Assembly (NCBI GenBank): GCA_028277445.1
Contig: JANQGG010000041.1
Span: 1-42,057 of the forward strand
DNA: 42,057 nucleotides
Reading direction: 5' to 3'
DNA from: Chloroherpetonaceae bacterium
GTDB taxonomy: Bacteria > Bacteroidota > Chlorobiia > Chlorobiales > Chloroherpetonaceae
Numbering within the stretch: the first letter of the stretch is position 1; every line of letters begins with the position of its first letter. Positions 18,812-26,891 of the stretch are shown in pieces. Below the pieces are notes generated by a model that saw only the letters and a list, made by a program, of their open reading frames with translations, was not told the origin of the DNA and did no database searches. A program made the translations under genes and the position numbers.

Positions 18812-19098
18812 ATGTTAATTTTTGAATGGGATACAAACAAAGCTAAAAGTAATAAGCAAAAGCATGGCATTACATTTGATGAAGCCTGTTCAGTATTTGC
18901 CGATCCATTATCTTTGACGATATACGATCCCATTCATTCCATGAAAGAAGATCGATTTGTTATAATTGGAATGTCAAATATAAATCGAACATTAACTGTT
19001 GTTCATGCTGATCGGGGTGAAAAATTAGAATAATAAGTGCGAGAAAATCCACAAAAAAAGAGAGAAAACATTATGAAAGCGATGAAAAACGATCCTGA
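18812..19098 (+). pseudogene. brnT: BrnT-family toxin, frameshifted
   Basis: BrnT is a RelE-like ribonuclease toxin of type II systems, normally about 90-95 residues. The frame from the ATG at 18812 gives MLIFEWDTNKAKSNKQKHGITFDEACSVFADPL and continues to HADRGEKLE, then stops at 19031-19033 after 73 residues. Shifting back one base at about 19027 restores the missing family C-terminus, RIISARKSTKKERKHYES, ending at 19098 and overlapping brnA by 26 nt, the usual arrangement. A single-base loss therefore removes the conserved C-terminal arm. The toxin is probably dead unless the break is a sequencing error. No canonical slippery heptamer is present. Confidence 0.8.
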
Positions 19099-19288
19099 TA
19101 TGTTGGATGAATATGATTTTACCAAAGGCAAGCGTGGAAAGTACGTTGAACGGTTTAAAGAAGGCTGTAATGTTGTTGTAATAGAACCCGATATTTGTAA
19201 ATATTTTCCGAATCATGATGCGGTTAATTCGGTCTTACGTTCTTTAATACCAGAATTGAAAAGAACACAACAACAAAAAACTGATTAA
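19073..19288 (+). CDS. brnA: BrnA-family antitoxin
   Basis: Antitoxin partner of BrnT, a small protein whose C-terminal ribbon-helix-helix part normally binds DNA and represses the operon. From the ATG at 19073 the product has 71 residues: MKAMKNDPDMLDEYDFTKGKRGKYVERFKEGCNVVVIEPDICKYFPNHDAVNSVLRSLI. The DEYDF...RGKY segment and the FPNHDAVNSVLRSL helix are typical. A longer in-frame start exists at 19037, but the overlap with the full-length brnT frame favours 19073. The antitoxin frame is intact although its toxin is frameshifted, the order of decay expected when a toxin is lost first. Confidence 0.78.
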   Translation: MKAMKNDPDMLDEYDFTKGKRGKYVERFKEGCNVVVIEPDICKYFPNHDAVNSVLRSLIPELKRTQQQKTD

Positions 19289-19309
19289 AGTCTATCGGGA
19301 GATTGATGT

Positions 19310-19399
19310 TTGAAGCAGATATATTTTAGCAGACATGCTAAAAAACAAATGAAATGGCGAAATATTTCTGAAGATGAAGTTCGTCAAACCATTTTCATC
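19310..19399 (+). pseudogene. N-terminal remnant of a DUF4258 toxin-like gene
   Basis: Starting from a TTG at 19310, the first 30 codons read KQIYFSRHAKKQMKWRNISE followed by DEVRQTIF. This is the N-terminal motif (SRHAKKQMKWRxISE) of DUF4258 proteins, which are usually about 75-100 residues and often paired with DUF2283 genes. The frame runs directly into the DUF2283 gene without the rest of the DUF4258 domain, as though an in-frame deletion removed the toxin body. It cannot be functional as a DUF4258 protein. The fused product would be 103 residues if translated from here. Confidence 0.65.
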
Positions 19400-19621
19400 A
19401 TGAAAATAGAATATGATCAAGAAGTAGATGTGTTATACATCCGAATACAGGAAACAGAAGTGTTTAGAACGCAAGAAGTTGAAGAAGGGATAAACTTAGA
19501 TTTTGATGAAGATAGCAAAATTATTGGTTTGGAAATTATTGGCGCTAAAGAACGGTATAACAAAAAAGATATCTTCAATATTGCAACCGAAAATTTAACC
19601 TTAGATCAAGGGTGTTCCTAA
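19400..19621 (+). CDS. DUF2283 family protein
   Basis: From the ATG at 19400 the product has 73 residues, the normal length for DUF2283: MKIEYDQEVDVLYIRIQETE, then EEGINLDFDEDSKIIGLEIIGAKERYN. The DVLYI and GI-L-FD-D-KIIGLEI blocks are the family signature. DUF2283 proteins are small, unassigned and frequently encoded beside DUF4258 genes; a role as an antitoxin-like partner is inference. The frame continues upstream without a stop into the DUF4258 remnant, so translation could start at 19310 and give a fusion. The gene lies between leuB and leuA, 93 nt before leuA. Confidence 0.72.
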   Translation: MKIEYDQEVDVLYIRIQETEVFRTQEVEEGINLDFDEDSKIIGLEIIGAKERYNKKDIFNIATENLTLDQGCS

Positions 19622-19714
19622 ATTGGATCACTATTTGTTAAAGACAAGTTGATCATAATTTTCAACACGAAATAGCTTTTCAGATTTGGCAATACAATCA
19701 TTTAGTTCAACGCT

Positions 19715-21280
19715 ATGAAAGACAAAGAAAAAATATGGATTTTCGATACGACTCTGCGAGATGGTGAACAATCACCCGGCGCTTCATTAAGCACCCAGGA
19801 AAAAGTTGAAATTGCACGGCAGCTCGAAAAGCTGAATGTTGATATTGTAGAAGCCGGTTTTCCTATTTCTTCTTCGGTTCAGTTCGAAGCCGTTCAACGT
19901 ATTGCCGGTGAAGTAGGTATTACGGTCGCTGGTTTAGCACGCGCTAAAGAAGCTGATATTAAATCCGCTTACGACGCGCTTAAGGATGCTAAAAAAGCAA
20001 GAATTCACACTTTCTCAAGCACATCCGATATTCACATTCTTGGGAAGTTTGGCGATGAACGCTATGGCCGGACACTGGAAGAAAAGCGCCAAATGGTTAT
20101 AAAAATGACCATAGACGCGGTTACTTATGCCAAATCACTTGTGGATGATGTTGAGTTTTCAGCTGAAGATGCCGGAAGAACCGATATTGGTTATTTGAGC
20201 GATGTCATTGAAGCGGCCATCGGCGCTGGCGCAACAACGGTAAATATTCCCGATACCACCGGTTACACATTACCTAAGGAGTTTGGCGAAAAAATTGCCG
20301 AGCTCAAAAAGCGCGTGCCAAATATCAATGATGCGATAATCAGCGTGCATTGCCATAACGACCTTGGCCTTGCCGTAGCAAATTCATTAGGCGCTTTGGA
20401 AAATGGCGCCCGGCAGGTTGAATGCACTATTAATGGCATTGGCGAGCGCGCCGGAAATGCTTCGATGGAAGAAATTGTCATGGCGCTTAAAGTCAGGGGC
20501 GATCTGGTGAATTACTATACCGATATCAACACCCATGAAATTTACAATTCAAGCCGGATGGTTTCGGTTTATACCGGTTTGATCGTTCAGCCCAACAAAG
20601 CTATCGTTGGAGATAATGCCTTTGCACATGAATCGGGAATTCACCAGGATGGCATGTTAAAAAATCGGCAAACCTACGAAGTGATGACGCCCGAATCGGT
20701 AGGCGTGCCGCAAACCAAGATTGTTTTGGGACGGCATTCGGGTAGGCACGGCTTAAAATCACGATTGGTTGAATTAGGCTACAAGTTATCCGAAGAAGAG
20801 ATTCAGGCGGTTTATGAAAAATTTTCAGCATTAGCCGATAAGAAAAAAGAAATTTATGACGAAGATCTGCGCATGCTAATGGGCGATGAAATGTTCAAGG
20901 GTTTTGAAAAATATACCTTGGAATATTTACATGTTTCAAGCGGATCGAATTCCATACCAACATCTACGGTGATCATAAAAACCGCAGATCGCTCCATTCA
21001 GGAGTCTTCAACCGGCGATGGCCCGGTGGATGCATGTTTTAAAGCAATTGAACGCGCGTTGAACATTAAACCTTCTTTAAATTCTTACAGTGTCCGCTCA
21101 ATTACTTCAGGCCGTCAGGCCATGGGCGAAGCGTTGGTAAGGATTGCAGAAGGCCAAAAACATTTTACCGGTCGTGGTGTTTCAACCGACATTATTGAAG
21201 CCAGCGCCAAAGCGTATTTGCAGGCTTTATGTTTGAAAGATGAATACATGACTAACAATCAAGATTTAGTAACCATTTAA
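19715..21280 (+). CDS. leuA: 2-Isopropylmalate synthase
   Basis: First committed enzyme of leucine synthesis: acetyl-CoA plus 2-ketoisovalerate gives 2-isopropylmalate. The 521-residue product has the DRE-TIM barrel signature FDTTLRDGEQSPGASLS at about residues 10-26, VSVHCHNDLGLAVANSLGALENGARQVECTINGIGERAGNASMEE-type metal and substrate motifs at about 208-250, and a C-terminal LeuA dimer/regulatory domain from about residue 370, the usual site of leucine feedback inhibition. It follows the toxin-antitoxin remnants by 93 nt, where I see no clear promoter, and precedes leuC by 16 nt. Confidence 0.96.
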   Translation: MKDKEKIWIFDTTLRDGEQSPGASLSTQEKVEIARQLEKLNVDIVEAGFPISSSVQFEAVQRIAGEVGITVAGLARAKEADIKSAYDALKDAKKARIHTFSSTSDIHILGKFGDERYGRTLEEKRQMVIKMTIDAVTYAKSLVDDVEFSAEDAGRTDIGYLSDVIEAAIGAGATTVNIPDTTGYTLPKEFGEKIAELKKRVPNINDAIISVHCHNDLGLAVANSLGALENGARQVECTINGIGERAGNASMEEIVMALKVRGDLVNYYTDINTHEIYNSSRMVSVYTGLIVQPNKAIVGDNAFAHESGIHQDGMLKNRQTYEVMTPESVGVPQTKIVLGRHSGRHGLKSRLVELGYKLSEEEIQAVYEKFSALADKKKEIYDEDLRMLMGDEMFKGFEKYTLEYLHVSSGSNSIPTSTVIIKTADRSIQESSTGDGPVDACFKAIERALNIKPSLNSYSVRSITSGRQAMGEALVRIAEGQKHFTGRGVSTDIIEASAKAYLQALCLKDEYMTNNQDLVTI

Positions 21281-21296
21281 CGATAAGCATTGAACA

Positions 21297-22592
21297 ATGG
21301 CACAAACCATTACACAGAAGATTTTAGCAAAGTCGGCAAAGCGTAAAACCGTTGAACCGGGTGAAAGCGTTTGGCTGAATGTAGATGTATTGATGACCCA
21401 CGATGTTTGCGGGCCGCCAACCATTGGTATCTGGAAACGGGAATTTGGGGAAAACGCAAAAATATTTGACAAGGAAAAACTCGTGATTTTTCCCGATCAT
21501 TATATTTTCACAGAAAATGAACATGCAAATCGCAACATCAATATCTTACGCGATTTTGCCAAAGAATACGATGTCCCGAATTATTATGATGTGGGTTCGG
21601 AGCGTTATAAAGGCGTTTGCCACATCGCCCTCGCTGAAGAAGGCTATAATGTTCCCGGCACGGTTTTGTTTGGTTCAGACTCACACACCTGTACATCCGG
21701 TGCATTTGGGATGTTTTCAACCGGTGTTGGCAATACCGATGCAGCGTTCATTTTAGGAACAGGTAAAATTTGGGAAAAAGTCCCGGAATCCATGAAGTTT
21801 ATTTTTGATGGTCAGATGCCTGATTATCTGACAGCCAAAGATCTGATCCTTCAGATTTTAGGCGATATTACCACTGACGGCGCAACATACAGAGCCATGG
21901 AATTTGATGGCGAGGCTGTCTATTCACTTTCTATGGAAGAACGCATGACGCTGACCAATATGGCTATCGAAGGCGGCGCAATGAGCGGCATTATTGCTGC
22001 CGATAGCGTTTGCGAAGCTTATGTTAAAGAACGTACATCAAAACCGTATGAGATTTTCAATAGCGATCCTGATGCAAAATACTATGCGACCTATCGCTAC
22101 GATGTCAGTAAAATGGAACCAACGGTAGCTAAACCCCACAGCCCTGACAATCGCGATGTTGTTCGTAACGTGGCTGGCACAAAACTCACCAAATGCTACA
22201 TTGGGTCATGTACCGGCGGTAAACTAACCGACTTTGCATTTGCGGCTAAAATGCTTCGCGGGCGCGAAGTAAAAGTCCCGACGTTTATTGTCCCAGGCAG
22301 CACCTTGGTTGATAAACAGCTTTCGGAAGAAACCATTGATGGCCTGTCCTATAAAGATATCTTTCTAAACGCCGGATGTGATATAGCTGAATCAAGCTGC
22401 GCAGCTTGTTTGGGCGGCCCTTCCGATACTGTTGGTCGTAGCTCGGACGGCGATATTGTAATTTCTACCACAAACCGAAATTTCCCCGGACGTATGGGCA
22501 GCAAGAAGTCCGAGGTTTACCTGGCTTCGCCGCTGACTGTGGCCGCTTCAGCCTTAACCGGAGTTATTACAGATCCGAGAGATTTTCTATAA
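21297..22592 (+). CDS. leuC: 3-Isopropylmalate dehydratase, large subunit
   Basis: Catalytic subunit of the [4Fe-4S] isomerase that converts 2- to 3-isopropylmalate; in the citramalate route the same enzyme isomerises citramalate. The product has 431 residues, closer to the short archaeal-type/LeuC2 form (about 420) than to the 465-residue enterobacterial form. Motifs include SDSHTCTSGAFGMFSTGVGNTD at about residues 123-144, TKCYIGSCTGGKLTDF (first cluster cysteine, about 300) and ESSCAACLGGPSD (the C-x2-C pair, about 363). leuD follows after 36 nt. Confidence 0.95.
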   Translation: MAQTITQKILAKSAKRKTVEPGESVWLNVDVLMTHDVCGPPTIGIWKREFGENAKIFDKEKLVIFPDHYIFTENEHANRNINILRDFAKEYDVPNYYDVGSERYKGVCHIALAEEGYNVPGTVLFGSDSHTCTSGAFGMFSTGVGNTDAAFILGTGKIWEKVPESMKFIFDGQMPDYLTAKDLILQILGDITTDGATYRAMEFDGEAVYSLSMEERMTLTNMAIEGGAMSGIIAADSVCEAYVKERTSKPYEIFNSDPDAKYYATYRYDVSKMEPTVAKPHSPDNRDVVRNVAGTKLTKCYIGSCTGGKLTDFAFAAKMLRGREVKVPTFIVPGSTLVDKQLSEETIDGLSYKDIFLNAGCDIAESSCAACLGGPSDTVGRSSDGDIVISTTNRNFPGRMGSKKSEVYLASPLTVAASALTGVITDPRDFL

Positions 22593-22628
22593 CACTGAAA
22601 GACTAACTATTTATTGGATAACTAAATC

Positions 22629-23189
22629 ATGGAAAAAATTTTAGAAGGGTGCGCTTACGTTTTAGGGAATAATATCGATACCGATCAAATCATTCCTGCA
22701 GAGCATTTGGTTTATAGCTTAAGCGATCCTGAAGAGAAAAAGAAATATGGTGAATTTGCTTTATCAGGCGTTCCGATTGTTCAAGCCGGTTTACCTGAAG
22801 GCCAAAAACCATTTGTTAATGAAGGTGAGCATACTTCAGAATTTTCAATTATTATCGGCGGCTCTAACTTTGGTTGCGGATCATCGCGAGAGCATGCACC
22901 TTTTGCATTGAATGTAGCCGGTGTTAAGGCGATCGTTTCTGAGTCGTACGCACGGATCTTTTATCGCAACTCGGTTGATGGCGGGTTTTTAGTGCCATAT
23001 GAAACGCCTGAAAAGCTAAACGACAAAATTAAAACCGGCGATAAACTGACAATTAATGTTTCGGAAAACACATTAACCAATGTAACTACCGGCGAGACAT
23101 ACGCTTTAACCCCGCTAGGTGATGTTTTCGATATCGTAAAAGCCGGCGGCATCTTTAAATATGCTCGCAAAAACGAACTCATCGCATAA
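22629..23189 (+). CDS. leuD: 3-Isopropylmalate dehydratase, small subunit
   Basis: Small swivelling subunit that completes the active site of the LeuCD isomerase. The 186-residue product begins with the characteristic GNNIDTDQIIPAEHL, has the GGSNFGCGSSREHAPFAL substrate-recognition block at about residues 77-94, and the YARIFYRNSVDGGFLVP block. The IDTDQI and GCGSSREHAP motifs are fully conserved. It is placed between leuC and cimA, 23 nt before cimA, so the complex would be made together with both of the synthases whose products it isomerises. Confidence 0.95.
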   Translation: MEKILEGCAYVLGNNIDTDQIIPAEHLVYSLSDPEEKKKYGEFALSGVPIVQAGLPEGQKPFVNEGEHTSEFSIIIGGSNFGCGSSREHAPFALNVAGVKAIVSESYARIFYRNSVDGGFLVPYETPEKLNDKIKTGDKLTINVSENTLTNVTTGETYALTPLGDVFDIVKAGGIFKYARKNELIA

Positions 23190-23212
23190 ACGTTTTAAAC
23201 TTTTTAGATACT

Positions 23213-24814
23213 ATGACACCTCAAGACCGAATAGAACTGTTTGATACCTCTCTACGAGATGGTACTCAAGGCGAGGGCGTATCGTTATCCGTTCAGGATA
23301 AGCTCCTTATTGCTATGAAATTGGATGAGTTCGGTATTGATATTATTGAAGGGGGTTGGCCAAGCAGCAATCCAAAAGATGAAGAGTTTTTTAAACTGGC
23401 TCAAAGTTTGAATTTTCTCCATTCACGCTTGGGCGCATTTGGTTCAACGGCAAGAAAACCCGATCAAATTGAAACGGATGTTAACTTAAACGGTCTCTTA
23501 AAGGCTGAGTGTCCCGTAATCACAATTTTTGGAAAGACCTGGAAACTGCACTCTGAAAAAAGTCTGGGATTAAGCGACTCGGAAAATGAAGCGCTTATTT
23601 TTAACTCGGTCAAATATCTCAAAGATCATGGTAGGCACGTGGTTTTTGATGCCGAGCATTTTTTTGATGGCTATAAAGATAGCCCCGAATTTGCCAGAAA
23701 AATGCTTTTAGCGGCACAATCCGCTGGCTCTGATACCATTGCGCTTTGCGATACTAATGGCGGCAGCTTACCTCACGAAGTTTTTTCTATTGTAGAGGAA
23801 GTTAAACAGATTGTTTTCATTCCGATTGGCATTCATGCTCACAACGATGGCGATTTGGCCGTAGCTAATTCATTAGCCGCTGTTCGTGCCGGAGCAACTC
23901 AGGTTCAAGGCACCATTAACGGTATTGGCGAGCGGTGCGGCAATGCAAACCTGATTAGCATTATTCCAAACTTGTTGCTTAAAATGCGCTCTGAAGTATG
24001 TCCGCAAATCAATTTGGATAAGCTTACGGCGCTTTCAAATTTTGTGTATGAAATCTTAAACCTTACGCCAAATACGCGCGCGCCGTTTGTAGGCAAATCA
24101 GCCTTTGCTCATAAGGGTGGTATTCATGTCAGCGCCGTCCTGAAAGACAATTTGATGTACGAGCACATCCATCCCGAAAAGGTTGGCAATAAACAACGCG
24201 TGCTTGTTTCCGACCTTGCCGGTCAAAGCAACATCCGATATAAGGCTAGCGAATTAGGAATTAATCTTGATGATCATCCTGAACTGGCCAAAAAAATTGT
24301 CAGCCATATCAAACATCTGGAGTTCGAAGGCTATCAATTTGAAGGCGCAGAAGCCTCGTTTGAGCTGCTCTTAAGGCATGAGATGGGCGAATACAACCCA
24401 TACTTTAATGTTTTGGATTCACGTGTTCACACCGAGTACGATAAAGAAGGTCATAATACGGCACATGTGATGCTGAAAATTGAAGTCGATGATGAAATTG
24501 AACATACCGCAGCCGAAGGCGATGGACCGGTGAATGCTTTAGACAATGCCCTCCGAAAAGCTTTGACTCGCTTCTACCCTGAAATTGCAAGAATCAAACT
24601 GGTTGACTACAAAGTTAGGGTGTTGGATGAAAAGCAAGGCACGCGCGCTAAAGTTCGCGTACTCATTGAATCCAGCGATGGCGAAAACACCTGGTCGACG
24701 GTTGGCGTATCAACAAACATCATTGAAGCCAGTTGGCAAGCGTTGTTTGATAGCGTCAATTATAAGCTGTTTAAGCTGCACTCGCCAGAAAAAGAGTCTC
24801 TTCCAACACCATAA
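23213..24814 (+). CDS. cimA: (R)-citramalate synthase
   Basis: LeuA-like enzyme that joins pyruvate and acetyl-CoA to (R)-citramalate, which LeuCD and LeuB convert to 2-ketobutyrate, bypassing threonine deaminase. The 533-residue protein starts IELFDTSLRDGTQGEGVSLS, where the GTQGEG form separates CimA from LeuA (GEQSPG). It goes on with EGGWPSSNPKDEEFF (about residue 45), HAHNDGDLAVANSLAAVRAG and NGIGERCGNANLISI, and ends in a LeuA-dimer-type regulatory domain (about 400-530). It is the last gene of the operon, and a strong terminator follows. Its position with the leu genes and the absence of ilvA here fit isoleucine made by the citramalate route. Confidence 0.9.
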   Translation: MTPQDRIELFDTSLRDGTQGEGVSLSVQDKLLIAMKLDEFGIDIIEGGWPSSNPKDEEFFKLAQSLNFLHSRLGAFGSTARKPDQIETDVNLNGLLKAECPVITIFGKTWKLHSEKSLGLSDSENEALIFNSVKYLKDHGRHVVFDAEHFFDGYKDSPEFARKMLLAAQSAGSDTIALCDTNGGSLPHEVFSIVEEVKQIVFIPIGIHAHNDGDLAVANSLAAVRAGATQVQGTINGIGERCGNANLISIIPNLLLKMRSEVCPQINLDKLTALSNFVYEILNLTPNTRAPFVGKSAFAHKGGIHVSAVLKDNLMYEHIHPEKVGNKQRVLVSDLAGQSNIRYKASELGINLDDHPELAKKIVSHIKHLEFEGYQFEGAEASFELLLRHEMGEYNPYFNVLDSRVHTEYDKEGHNTAHVMLKIEVDDEIEHTAAEGDGPVNALDNALRKALTRFYPEIARIKLVDYKVRVLDEKQGTRAKVRVLIESSDGENTWSTVGVSTNIIEASWQALFDSVNYKLFKLHSPEKESLPTP

Positions 24815-24822
24815 GATTTTCC

Positions 24823-24856
24823 AAAGGCGTACTTTTGCGGGTGCGCCTTTCTTTAT
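24823..24856 (+). terminator. Terminator of the ilv-leu-cimA operon
   Basis: A 10-bp stem AAAGGCGTAC/GTGCGCCTTT (24823-24832 with 24841-24850; one G-T pair) with an 8-nt loop is followed by CTTTATT. It begins 8 nt after the cimA stop. It also lies just past the end of the converging lipoprotein gene (24882) and could stop that transcript, though the minus-side T-tract is poor. Confidence 0.85.
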
Positions 24857-24881
24857 TCCAATTTGAACTCTCGAAACAACG

Positions 24882-26891
24882 TCATTCTTCAATCCCCAGC
24901 TTGTAGAGCTTATACTCACCGCTCATAAACTCACCTCCTAAATACCAAAAATTTGTCCCATCATAAACTAGTGCAACAGGCTCTGGATGCGTTTTTAATG
25001 AGCTATATGAAGTCATGACCTGTCCATTGGCATCTAATTTCGATAACTTATCAAGCGATGTAAATCCATTGATCACCCATAAATTTGAACCATCATAGGC
25101 CAATCCTTTAGCATCCGCTACATCACTACTTAAAGTGGCCAATAGAGAGCCGTCGTTATTAAAATGTACAATCTGGTTATATGTAGAATTTAATCCCCAA
25201 AATTCTCCGGATTCATCAATGGTCAAATAATTAATATCATCAAAACTTGGACGATCAAAATAATCACCTCCTGAAAGGCTGATTGAGTAAATTTTATCGG
25301 TTACTTCATCAGCTAATCGTAAAAATGTACCATCAAATGTTAAACCAGTTGCCCCCTGACCCGGATATTTCAAAGTATTTATTAATACTCCTGAAACAGA
25401 TAATTGATTTATAGATGCATCAATAAAATCATTACCCACTATCCATAAATTTGATCCGTCGTAAGCCATATCTTTATGATTTTCGAACGGGACCATAAAT
25501 TGATTGGTTATGTTTCCGGCGTTGTCAATTGTAACAACCGAATCCGAATTAATATACCAAAGATTGCTTCCATCATAAGTGAGGCCGCCTGGGAAAAAAC
25601 CTGATACTTCAATAGAATCAATATATTCACCACTTACCGAAACCTCATACACGTATGTTTTGCCCATATTAAATGATGAATAATGTAAATTACTACCATC
25701 ATAGGTTAAGCCACTAAAAAAACTTCCACGGCATGGTATTTCTGAAATCACTTTGCCGTATTGATCTAATTTACTAATAATCTTATCATCTGAAATTGCC
25801 CATATATTTGCGCCATCAAACGTTAAACCTGTCACGTTGTTTTGATTTGGCAACGAAACCACAGTCTTACCCGATGGATCAAGCTTAAAGAATTTATTTA
25901 AGCCCCACGGGCCATCGCCAATAACTAATTTAGAACCATTATAAGCTAGTCCTTGCGGATAGTTTCCAGGAACATCCATTGAATCAATGATGCCTAAGGT
26001 AGTTGAAATACGATATATTTTTTGAGTTAACGAAATAGCCCAAAAATCTGTGCCGTCAAAGGTTATATCGCCAGTGAAACTTTGATTCAGCACGATGGAA
26101 TCTAAAACAACCAAGTAACTTGAAACTGCGCCGCTATTTTTTGAAGCGCTCCAATTGCCTTTGTCACCAAAGTACTCGGAATAGTAACTCCCTGATGCTG
26201 AATCGGCTGTTGACTCAAGCTCTCCTGAAAAGAGTATATTACTTTCAATATCCCCGAAAATAATTTCATTTCCGGAAACCACGCCCATTAAATCCTTACT
26301 TTCACCAAAAATTTCAGGAATGCTAATCTTTCCGGTCAATAATGAATTATCACGGGTGATATTCACTTCAAATGTTCCATCCAATATTCCTGAAGAGCTG
26401 CTCCATGAACCATTCCAAGTTCCATTCACATCCAAAGAAGTTGATTTTGCTTTTCGTGCATTTATTGTGGTGGTACCGTTACATGAATAACTACTAGACT
26501 TATCAGTATAAACCCAGTTTGCCGTTCCTGTTATTTTTGACAGATCGGAAGAAACAGTACCAGTAAAACTGGTTTCTAACTCATCATTGTCATCTTTTTC
26601 AGTGATTTGCCATGAAACACTCTGTCCTGAAATGCTTACTTGAATAGACTCTTGACTTCCAAGATTTGTTAATACCAGTTTATTTCCATCTTGACTGGCT
26701 GAAAAAAGTTCTGTTTCATTTTGGGGATAACTACTACCCCGACAGTTGCCATTAATCACTTGATCAACAATCCATATCCCGGCCAAATCAGATGCCGTCA
26801 CATCAGAGCCAGGATTGTCGTCGTCGCTGCAACTGAGTAACAAAAACGCTATCGCGCTAATTACAAAAAAATGCCTACATGCTGTTTTCAT
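24882..26891 (-). CDS. Surface lipoprotein with beta-propeller repeats
   Basis: A 669-residue predicted lipoprotein. The signal peptide ends in the lipobox LLLSC (lipidated Cys21), followed at once by SDDDN, an acidic stretch like the export signals of surface-exposed Bacteroidota lipoproteins. Residues about 30-260 form a beta-rich part with two lipocalin-like segments (LAGIWIVDQVINGNC and LDVNGTWNGSWSSSSG). From about 265 to the end it consists of NHL/SMP-30-like propeller repeats built on GLTYDGSNLWYI / GLTFDGANIWAI / MAYDGSNLWIVG motifs, at least ten of them. No catalytic residues are recognised. It may be a binding protein; the ligand is unknown. It is transcribed alone, possibly from the promoter 450 nt upstream. 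Confidence 0.85.
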   Translation of the reverse strand: MKTACRHFFVISAIAFLLLSCSDDDNPGSDVTASDLAGIWIVDQVINGNCRGSSYPQNETELFSASQDGNKLVLTNLGSQESIQVSISGQSVSWQITEKDDNDELETSFTGTVSSDLSKITGTANWVYTDKSSSYSCNGTTTINARKAKSTSLDVNGTWNGSWSSSSGILDGTFEVNITRDNSLLTGKISIPEIFGESKDLMGVVSGNEIIFGDIESNILFSGELESTADSASGSYYSEYFGDKGNWSASKNSGAVSSYLVVLDSIVLNQSFTGDITFDGTDFWAISLTQKIYRISTTLGIIDSMDVPGNYPQGLAYNGSKLVIGDGPWGLNKFFKLDPSGKTVVSLPNQNNVTGLTFDGANIWAISDDKIISKLDQYGKVISEIPCRGSFFSGLTYDGSNLHYSSFNMGKTYVYEVSVSGEYIDSIEVSGFFPGGLTYDGSNLWYINSDSVVTIDNAGNITNQFMVPFENHKDMAYDGSNLWIVGNDFIDASINQLSVSGVLINTLKYPGQGATGLTFDGTFLRLADEVTDKIYSISLSGGDYFDRPSFDDINYLTIDESGEFWGLNSTYNQIVHFNNDGSLLATLSSDVADAKGLAYDGSNLWVINGFTSLDKLSKLDANGQVMTSYSSLKTHPEPVALVYDGTNFWYLGGEFMSGEYKLYKLGIEE

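Noticed and set aside
19015-19040. Programmed -1 frameshift in brnT
   Set aside because: There is no canonical slippery heptamer in the correct frame and no clear downstream stimulatory structure; an ordinary frameshift mutation or sequence error is simpler.
24410-24440. Possible parS site (TTCACGTG core inside cimA)
   Set aside because: Only one half matches the parS consensus; the other half (TTCAC) does not form the needed palindrome. Other CACGTG sites in the window are worse.
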